From NCBI RefSeq assembly GCF_951230155.1, contig NZ_CATNVD010000003.1, positions 1 through 64,000 of the forward strand: DNA of 64,000 nucleotides. The letters run 5' to 3'. A program made the translations under genes and the position numbers. The DNA is from Parablautia sp. Marseille-Q6255. Lineage in GTDB: Bacteria; Bacillota; Clostridia; Lachnospirales; Lachnospiraceae. Below the pieces are notes generated by a model. It worked only from the letters and a program-made list of their open reading frames with translations, did no database searches and was not told the origin of the DNA. Shown one piece after another: positions 58,504-64,000 of the stretch (its first letter is position 1; each line of letters begins with the position of its first letter).

Positions 58504-59298
58504 TTGAGACTTGGTTTTATCGGATGTGGAAATATGGCGACAGCGATCCTGGGCGGCGTTTTAAAGAAGGGACTGCTGCGCCCTGACGAGATTATCGCCT
58601 CCGCGCTCCATCAGACAACACTTGACCGTGTCAAAGAAACGTATCATATTCATACAACAACAGACAACTGCCTTGCAGCACAGGCGGATATTGTCATCCT
58701 TGCAGTAAAACCGCAGTTTTATGAGCAGGTGATCCGCGGGATCCGCGACATTATAACGGAAACACAGCTGATCGTCTCCATTGCTCCCGGAAAATCGATC
58801 GACACGATCACCGGATGGTTCGGCAAGAGCATAAAACTAATCCGTACCATGCCGAACACTCCGGCAATGGTCGGCGAGGGTGTGACGGCAGTCTGCCCTG
58901 CCGGATCTGTGACAGACGAAGAATTAAAAGAAGTCTGCGCACTGTTTGAAGCCTGCGGAACGACAGAAATCATGCCGGAGCGGCTGATCGATGCAGTCCC
59001 CGCCGTCAGCGGCAGTTCCCCGGCATATGTTTTTATGTTTATTGAAGCGCTTGCCGACGGCGCGGTGCGGGACGGCATCCCGCGTACACAGGCGTACCGG
59101 CTCGCCGCGCAGGCGGTCCTTGGCAGTGCAAAGATGGTGCTTGAGACCGGCCGCCATCCGGGCGATCTCAAGGACATGGTATGCTCGCCGGCAGGGACAA
59201 CGATCGAAGCTGTCGCTGCTCTTGAAAGAGAAGGCTTCCGAAATGCAGTGCTCGCCGGAATGAAGGCATGCAGTGACAAAACGAAGGAGATGCGCTGA
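58504..59298 (+). CDS. proC: Pyrroline-5-carboxylate reductase
   Basis: Last enzyme of proline synthesis, reducing pyrroline-5-carboxylate with NAD(P)H; about 264 residues. The N-terminal Rossmann motif is LGFIGCGNMATAILGG. VSIAPGKSI, RTMPNTPAMVGEG and the C-terminal signature DLKDMVCSPAGTTIEAV are present. The start is either TTG at 58504 or GTG at 58495, both near an AGAAGGG site at less than ideal spacing; the open frame further up has no site. Single-gene unit facing the polyamine operon. Confidence 0.93.
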   Translation: MRLGFIGCGNMATAILGGVLKKGLLRPDEIIASALHQTTLDRVKETYHIHTTTDNCLAAQADIVILAVKPQFYEQVIRGIRDIITETQLIVSIAPGKSIDTITGWFGKSIKLIRTMPNTPAMVGEGVTAVCPAGSVTDEELKEVCALFEACGTTEIMPERLIDAVPAVSGSSPAYVFMFIEALADGAVRDGIPRTQAYRLAAQAVLGSAKMVLETGRHPGDLKDMVCSPAGTTIEAVAALEREGFRNAVLAGMKACSDKTKEMR

Positions 59299-59344
59299 CC
59301 GCGCATCTCCTGTTTTGTTTCTTATACGGCAAAATCCCGGACAC

Positions 59345-60565
59345 TCATTTTGTCCTCCCAAGCCGCTCCTTAAAATCCTCATACCCAAAGCTTTTCAGAC
59401 ATTCTGTGCTTCCGTCTCCATGCAGTACAAAAATCCCCGGCAGCGGCATGCCGTTAAAGGTATTATTTTTGCAGGTACTGTAAATAGCCATATCGCCGAA
59501 AAGGAGCAGATCGCCCTCCTCAAGCGGCGCATCAAAGCTGTAATCCCCGATCACATCGCCTGCGAGACAGGTCGGACCGCCCAGTCGAAATACAGACGGT
59601 TTTTCTTCCGGCTCTCCTGCCCCATACAGCGGCGGACGGTACGGCATTTCCAGCACGTCCGGCATATGGCAGGCTGCGCTTGCATCCAGTATCGCGATCC
59701 TCGTGCCGCCGTTTTGGAGCACATCCAGTACACGGGAAGCAAGGTAGCCTGCATGAAGCGCGCACGCCTCCCCCGGCTCCAGATATACCTGCACGCCCCA
59801 CATCTGCTGTGCTTTTTGGATACAGCGCTCCAGCCGTTCTATATCGTATCCCGGCCTCGTGATATGATGACCGCCGCCAAAATTCAGCCATTTCATTGTG
59901 GAAAGTATATCGCCAAAACGTTCCTCTACCGCATGCAGCGTGACCTCCAGCGCATCCGCGTCCTGCTCGCACAGTGTATGAAAATGAAGTCCGTCGAGCA
60001 GCCCGATCAGATCCGGGCTCATTTTTTCATCCCACTGCGCCCGCGTCGTCCCCATACGGCTCCCCGCAGCGCAGGGATCGTAGATCGCATGCCCCTCCTG
60101 GGTAGAACACTCCGGATTGATCCGCAGACCTACACTTTTTCCAGCCTGTTTCGCCCGCCGTCCAAACTTTTCCAGCTGACGCGGCGAGTTAAATACAATA
60201 TGATCTGCATAGCGCAAAAGCTCCTCAAACTCACTGTCTTTATACGCTGCGCAAAATACGTGGACCTCTTTTCCGCTCATTTCCTCTGCTCCAAGCCGCG
60301 CCTCATACAGACCGCTTGCCTCCGTCCCCGCCAGATATGGCGCAAGGACCGGATACAGATCATAATTGGAAAATGCCTTCTGCGCCAGCAGGATCCGGCA
60401 TCCCGTACGCCTCGCTACGCCGGAGAGGATCTCTCCATTATGACGGAGCATCTCTTCATCGAGGATGTAGCACGGTGTAGGCAGCTCTGCAAATAAGCTT
60501 CGGATATCCCGCCCGGCAAGTCCCCGAAAGGGCGGTCGGGAATCCCCTGCGTCACAGCCCCCCAT
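59345..60565 (-). CDS. nspC: Carboxynorspermidine/carboxyspermidine decarboxylase
   Basis: PLP enzyme of the alanine-racemase fold (group IV decarboxylase), 406 residues. It removes the carboxyl from carboxy(nor)spermidine to give (nor)spermidine. Motifs: PTPCYILDEEML, RILLAQKAFSNYDLYPVL with the PLP Lys, VGLRINPECSTQEGHAIYDPC, FHTLCEQDADAL, LNFGGGHHIT and VYLEPGEAC. The gene begins where the dehydrogenase gene ends (TGATG overlap). Last gene of the polyamine operon. Confidence 0.92.
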   Translation of the reverse strand: MGGCDAGDSRPPFRGLAGRDIRSLFAELPTPCYILDEEMLRHNGEILSGVARRTGCRILLAQKAFSNYDLYPVLAPYLAGTEASGLYEARLGAEEMSGKEVHVFCAAYKDSEFEELLRYADHIVFNSPRQLEKFGRRAKQAGKSVGLRINPECSTQEGHAIYDPCAAGSRMGTTRAQWDEKMSPDLIGLLDGLHFHTLCEQDADALEVTLHAVEERFGDILSTMKWLNFGGGHHITRPGYDIERLERCIQKAQQMWGVQVYLEPGEACALHAGYLASRVLDVLQNGGTRIAILDASAACHMPDVLEMPYRPPLYGAGEPEEKPSVFRLGGPTCLAGDVIGDYSFDAPLEEGDLLLFGDMAIYSTCKNNTFNGMPLPGIFVLHGDGSTECLKSFGYEDFKERLGRTK

Positions 60566-61824
60566 CAGTCTACCAGCACCGGATCGTGGCTTTCGCTTCT
60601 CGGAAGACCATATTTATCCAGTGCGTCAAGGAACGGATCCGGATCAAACTCTTCTACTGTATAGACGCCCGGCTTGTTCCACTTTCCGGTCAGCAGCATC
60701 AGAGCGCCGCACATCGCAGGCACGCCTGTCGTATAGCTGATCGCCTGGCTGCCCACCTCGCGGTAGCACTCCTGATGATCGCATACATTATAAATATAGT
60801 ACGTTTTCTCCTGTCCGTCCTTTTTCCCTGTGAAGATGCAGCCAATGTTTGTTTTTCCCTTTGTGCGCGGCCCCAGACTTGCCGGATCCGGCAGAAGCGC
60901 CTTCAAAAACTTGATTGGAACAATCTGCTGTCCCTCAAATTCAACCGGCGTCGTAGAGAGCATCCCCACATTTTCCAGACAGCGCATATGATCGAGGTAG
61001 CTCTGTCCAAAGGTCATAAAGAAACGGATACGCTGTACCTCCGGGATATTGAGCGCCAGACTCTCGATCTCCTCATGGTGGAGCAGATACATATCCTTGT
61101 GTCCCACCTGGTCAAACTCATACTCTCTCTTAATGCTCATCGGCGGGATCTCTACCCAGTGTCCATCCTCCCAATAGCTTCCCGGAGCGGATACTTCTCT
61201 TAAATTTACTTCCGGGTTAAAGTTTGTCGCAAATGCATATCCGTGGTCTCCGCCATTGCAGTCCAGAATGTCGATCGTATCAATCGTATCAAACTCATGC
61301 TTCTTTGCATAAGCGCAGTACGCCTGTGTCACGCCCGGATCAAACCCGCAGCCAAGCAGCGCGGTCAGTCCTGCCTCCTCAAACTTCTTGCGGTACGCCC
61401 ACTGCCAGCTGTAATCAAAGTACGCAGAAAATCCAGCTTCCTTGCAGCGCTTCTCATAAATCTTGCGCCACTTCGGATCCTCTGTATCCTCCGGCTCATA
61501 ATTAGCCGTGTCCATATAGTTCACCCCACAGGCAAGGCACGCGTCCATGATCGTCAGATCCTGATACGGCAGGGCGATATTCATCACAAGATCCGGCTGA
61601 TATGACCGGATCAGATCGATCACCTGCTGCACATCATCTGCATCTACCTGCGCAGTCGTGATCTTTGTCTGTGTCCTGGAGGACAGCTCCTCCGCCAGCT
61701 TATCACATTTTGACTTTGTGCGGCTTGCAATACACAGCTCTGTAAATACCTCGCTTACCTGACAACATTTGTGGATAGCGACAGACGCAACGCCGCCGCA
61801 TCCGATAACAAGAACTCTGCTCAT
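60565..61824 (-). CDS. Carboxynorspermidine/carboxyspermidine dehydrogenase (saccharopine dehydrogenase fold)
   Basis: Joins aspartate semialdehyde to a diamine (putrescine or diaminopropane) with NADPH, making carboxy(nor)spermidine; 419 residues from MSRVLVIGCGGVASVAIHKC with AAAAGGAG upstream. MNIALPYQDLTIMDACLACG, LGCGFDPGVTQAYCAYAKKH and CNGGDHGYAFATNFNPEVN agree with the family. Together with the next gene it supplies spermidine without decarboxylated S-adenosylmethionine. Confidence 0.92.
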   Translation of the reverse strand: MSRVLVIGCGGVASVAIHKCCQVSEVFTELCIASRTKSKCDKLAEELSSRTQTKITTAQVDADDVQQVIDLIRSYQPDLVMNIALPYQDLTIMDACLACGVNYMDTANYEPEDTEDPKWRKIYEKRCKEAGFSAYFDYSWQWAYRKKFEEAGLTALLGCGFDPGVTQAYCAYAKKHEFDTIDTIDILDCNGGDHGYAFATNFNPEVNLREVSAPGSYWEDGHWVEIPPMSIKREYEFDQVGHKDMYLLHHEEIESLALNIPEVQRIRFFMTFGQSYLDHMRCLENVGMLSTTPVEFEGQQIVPIKFLKALLPDPASLGPRTKGKTNIGCIFTGKKDGQEKTYYIYNVCDHQECYREVGSQAISYTTGVPAMCGALMLLTGKWNKPGVYTVEEFDPDPFLDALDKYGLPRSESHDPVLVD

Positions 61825-61841
61825 CTTTCGTCTCCTTTTGA

Positions 61842-62708
61842 TTATTTTTTTATATGCAGCGCCAGCAAAAGCTCCCGCAGCACCTTGCATGCAGTCGCGG
61901 TAGATACGCCGCTTGCATCGAGCATTGGCGCCAGCTCATTGACATCCGCTGCGACCACATCAGCCGTACATACCGTGCGGATCGCGTCAAGAAGCTCCAG
62001 AAAGCTCACACCACCTGCCTCCGACGTGCCTGTCCCCGGAAATACAGACGGATCGAGGCAATCCAGATCAATCGTAAAATAGACCGGAACCTTCTGTTCC
62101 CGAAGCGCCGCCACTGTCTCCCGCAGTCCTTCAAATCCAAACGGATGCATGTGCGTATGCTCCTTTGCAAAACAAAACTCCTCCCGGTCTCCGCTGCGGA
62201 TACAAAACTGATGGATCCGCCCGTCTCCCAGCAGATCGTGGCAGCGCCTCAGAACACAGGCATGACTGAGCCCTGCCCCCAGATAATCGTCCCGAAGATC
62301 TGCATGGGCGTCAAAGTGTATGATCTGAAGATCCGGATATTTCTTCCACACTGCACGTACCGCTCCAAGCGTCACCAGGTGCTCGCCGCCAAGCAGCAGC
62401 GGAAACTTCCCGTCACTGCAGATACGCTCCGCCCGCGCTTCGATATCCGACAGTGCGGCCTCGGCGCTGCCAAAGCAAAGCTCCATATCCCCACTGTCAA
62501 ATATGCGGCAGTCCGTCAGATCCTTGTCCTGATATGGGCTGTACGTCTCCAGTCCAAAGCTCTCATGGCGCATTGCCGACGGGCCAAACCGCGCTCCCGG
62601 GCGAAAGCTTGTCGTAGAGTCAAACGGCGCTCCGTACAAAACGATCTGCGCATCCTCATAGGTACTGTCACATCCGATAAAATTCTCTATATTCGGTCCC
62701 AGCATCAT
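61842..62708 (-). CDS. speB: Agmatinase (ureohydrolase family)
   Basis: Mn-dependent hydrolase turning agmatine into putrescine and urea, 288 residues. Metal ligands are in LLGGEHLVTLG, IHFDAHADLRDDY and FTIDLDCLDPSVFPGTGTSE. The start overlaps the end of speE by four bases (ATGA), with GGAGGAGAG before it. A related substrate such as N1-aminopropylagmatine is possible, because speE is directly upstream and no speD is seen. Confidence 0.9.
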   Translation of the reverse strand: MMLGPNIENFIGCDSTYEDAQIVLYGAPFDSTTSFRPGARFGPSAMRHESFGLETYSPYQDKDLTDCRIFDSGDMELCFGSAEAALSDIEARAERICSDGKFPLLLGGEHLVTLGAVRAVWKKYPDLQIIHFDAHADLRDDYLGAGLSHACVLRRCHDLLGDGRIHQFCIRSGDREEFCFAKEHTHMHPFGFEGLRETVAALREQKVPVYFTIDLDCLDPSVFPGTGTSEAGGVSFLELLDAIRTVCTADVVAADVNELAPMLDASGVSTATACKVLRELLLALHIKK

Positions 62709-63562
62709 CTCTCCTCCACCTCTTCGAGCATCTCCTCCAGAAACGCCGGGAGATAGAACGCCCCCTTATGCAATCTGGTCGTATAATACCGCGTATGCAG
62801 GTTGAGCGACTGCCATTCTTCCACATTCAGATCATCGATCGGGTGGTATTTCTTGCTCGCAAAGCCAAACAGCCAGTAGCCTGCCGCATACGTTGGGATA
62901 TGTGCCTGATAGACGCGGCTGATCGGGAAGGTACTCACGATCCGCTTATGGCTTCGCTGCATCGCTCCCGCATCCTCTGCATAAAACGGACTTCCCTGCT
63001 GGTTGACCATGATGCCGTCCTCCCGCAGCGCATTGTAGCAGTTCCCATAAAATTCTCTTGTAAACAGTCCCTCTGACGGTCCGAAGGGATCAGTCGAATC
63101 CACAATGATCAGATCATAGGCTGCTTCGCACCGACGGATAAATTTCAGCGCATTTTCAAAATAAATATGTACCCTGCGGTCATCCATCCGGCAGGCATTG
63201 CTCGGCAGATACGTCCGGCACGCTTCCACAACCTGCGGATCCATCTCGACCAGATCGATCCGGCGCACACGGTCGTACCGCGTCAGCTCCCGCACTACGC
63301 CGCCGTCTCCGGCTCCGATCACCAGGATATCGCGGATCCCCGGGTGGACTGCCATTGGCACATGCGTGATCATCTCGTCATAGATAAACTCATCCCGCTC
63401 TGTCAGCATCACATTTCCATCCAGCGTCAGCACTCGCCCGAACTCCGGCGTCTCAAAGATATCAATCTGCTGATAATCGCTCTTTTTTGAGTAAAGATGG
63501 CGCGTGACGCGGATACTGTGCTTCACATCCGGCGTATGAAACTCACTGAACCACATTTCCAT
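62705..63562 (-). CDS. speE: Spermidine synthase family aminopropyltransferase
   Basis: Aminopropyltransferase of 285 residues: MLTERDEFIYDEMITHVPM, ILVIGAGDGGVVRELTRYD, VEMDPQVVEACRTYLP, IIVDSTDPFGPSEGLFTREF and QQGSPFY. It needs decarboxylated S-adenosylmethionine, so a speD gene must exist elsewhere if it is active. GGAGGAG lies ten bases before the start. It stands between speA and speB, so it may use agmatine as well as putrescine. Confidence 0.93.
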   Translation of the reverse strand: MEMWFSEFHTPDVKHSIRVTRHLYSKKSDYQQIDIFETPEFGRVLTLDGNVMLTERDEFIYDEMITHVPMAVHPGIRDILVIGAGDGGVVRELTRYDRVRRIDLVEMDPQVVEACRTYLPSNACRMDDRRVHIYFENALKFIRRCEAAYDLIIVDSTDPFGPSEGLFTREFYGNCYNALREDGIMVNQQGSPFYAEDAGAMQRSHKRIVSTFPISRVYQAHIPTYAAGYWLFGFASKKYHPIDDLNVEEWQSLNLHTRYYTTRLHKGAFYLPAFLEEMLEEVEER

Positions 63563-63578
63563 AGCGTAACTCCTCCTC

Positions 63579-64000
63579 TTATGCTAACACATTGATCCGC
63601 AGCAGATCCGGGTCTTCCGATCCAGTCATGCTGCAGCCCTTTTCCTTCGAATAGCGGATATGCTCCAGGATCTCATCCGTGATCCGCTCTCCCGGCGCCA
63701 GAAGCGGGATCCCCGGCGGGTAGCACATCACAAATTCACTGCACACGCGCCCCTTGCTCTCCTCGAGCGGAAGGCTGATCTTCTCTGCGTAAAATGCCTC
63801 CTGCGGACTCGTGACAACCTCCGGCTCCACATACTCCTGATCCAGCAGTCCGGTTCCGTCCTTCTGATACCGGCGCTTGATCTCTGCCAGCGCACTTACC
63901 AGACGCTCCAGCTCTTGAGCGCGGTCCCCCATAGAAAGATATGCCAGGATGTTTCCGATATCTCCGAACTCAATCTGGATATCATACTCATCCCGCAAAA
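63579..64000 (-). CDS. speA: Arginine decarboxylase (Orn/Lys/Arg decarboxylase family), C-terminal part
   Basis: Only the last 140 or so codons are inside the window; the gene continues beyond the right edge. The visible end has the family's C-terminal domain (YPPGIPLLAPGERITDEIL) and is clearly related to the protein at 54241-55767, though not identical. As first gene of the group before speE and speB it most probably makes agmatine from arginine. The 16-base gap to speE supports one operon. Confidence 0.88.
   Translation of the reverse strand, partial: LRDEYDIQIEFGDIGNILAYLSMGDRAQELERLVSALAEIKRRYQKDGTGLLDQEYVEPEVVTSPQEAFYAEKISLPLEESKGRVCSEFVMCYPPGIPLLAPGERITDEILEHIRYSKEKGCSMTGSEDPDLLRINVLA

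Noticed and set aside
59273-60496. 407-codon plus-strand open frame opposite nspC
   Set aside because: The minus strand encodes a complete decarboxylase with catalytic motifs; the plus frame has no recognisable domain or ribosome site.

Overview
The window looks like chromosomal DNA of a spore-forming, anaerobic gut Firmicute, most likely a member of the Lachnospiraceae. This is inferred from content: a YyaC-type spore protease, the recR-ybaB-dnaX and holB-ricT-trmN6-rsmI blocks, an ATP-type PEP carboxykinase, CUT1 sugar transport run by a YesM/YesN pair, a Trp T-box, and a carboxyspermidine-type polyamine cluster. Most of the window is moderately GC-rich. A few stretches are visibly AT-richer (about 23.7-25.1 kb, 38.6-40.5 kb, 43.5-47.2 kb and 55.8-57.3 kb) and look acquired.

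Layout from left to right. (1) 1-303: tandem leftward promoters and a leader that probably feed an rRNA operon off the left edge. (2) 0.3-10.1 kb, minus strand: a disaccharide-phosphorolysis locus with a GH94 phosphorylase, phosphohexomutase, YesM sensor kinase, sugar-binding protein, two permeases (one frameshifted at a perfect hairpin) and a YesN regulator. (3) 10.2-13.6 kb: a TrpXYZ-like aromatic amino acid ABC transporter under a T-box with a UGG specifier. (4) 13.6-23.5 kb: housekeeping genes (CvpA-like, DUF5711-like, LysM protein, yyaC, recR, ybaB, dnaX, phosphofructokinase, GDPD). (5) 23.7-25.1 kb: an XRE/ImmA pair. (6) 25.2-38.4 kb: a potassium island with KdpE, KdpD, KtrA, KtrB, KdpC, KdpB, KdpA and KdpF, a second KdpD-like protein without a kinase domain, and three extra microproteins. 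Three transcription units here share one promoter architecture. (7) 38.5-40.6 kb: an IS1634-type insertion flanked by 94-bp perfect direct repeats that copy the pckA promoter. (8) 40.7-43.5 kb: pckA and an Rpn-family nuclease. (9) 43.5-47.2 kb: an AT-rich LysR / GcvT-fold demethylase-like / MFS module. (10) 47.3-49.8 kb: a membrane dipeptidase and a secreted acidic repeat protein. (11) 49.9-55.8 kb: rsmI, trmN6, ricT, holB, a guanylate-kinase-like gene and an Orn/Lys/Arg decarboxylase, an arrangement resembling the B. subtilis yaaO-yabC region. (12) 55.8-57.3 kb: a Fic gene between two 44-bp repeats that each hold a complete sigma-A promoter. (13) 57.4-59.3 kb: two small XRE regulators, a 53-residue membrane protein and proC. 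(14) 59.3-64 kb: a polyamine operon (speA, speE, speB, carboxy(nor)spermidine dehydrogenase and decarboxylase), with speA cut by the right edge.

The most unusual material is the potassium island, the two promoter-duplicating insertions (IS and Fic), and a palindromic intergenic repeat family found in the leaders of trpX and kdpD. No tRNA gene, CRISPR array or complete prophage was seen. All comparisons to known families are from memory of their motifs; no database search was run.
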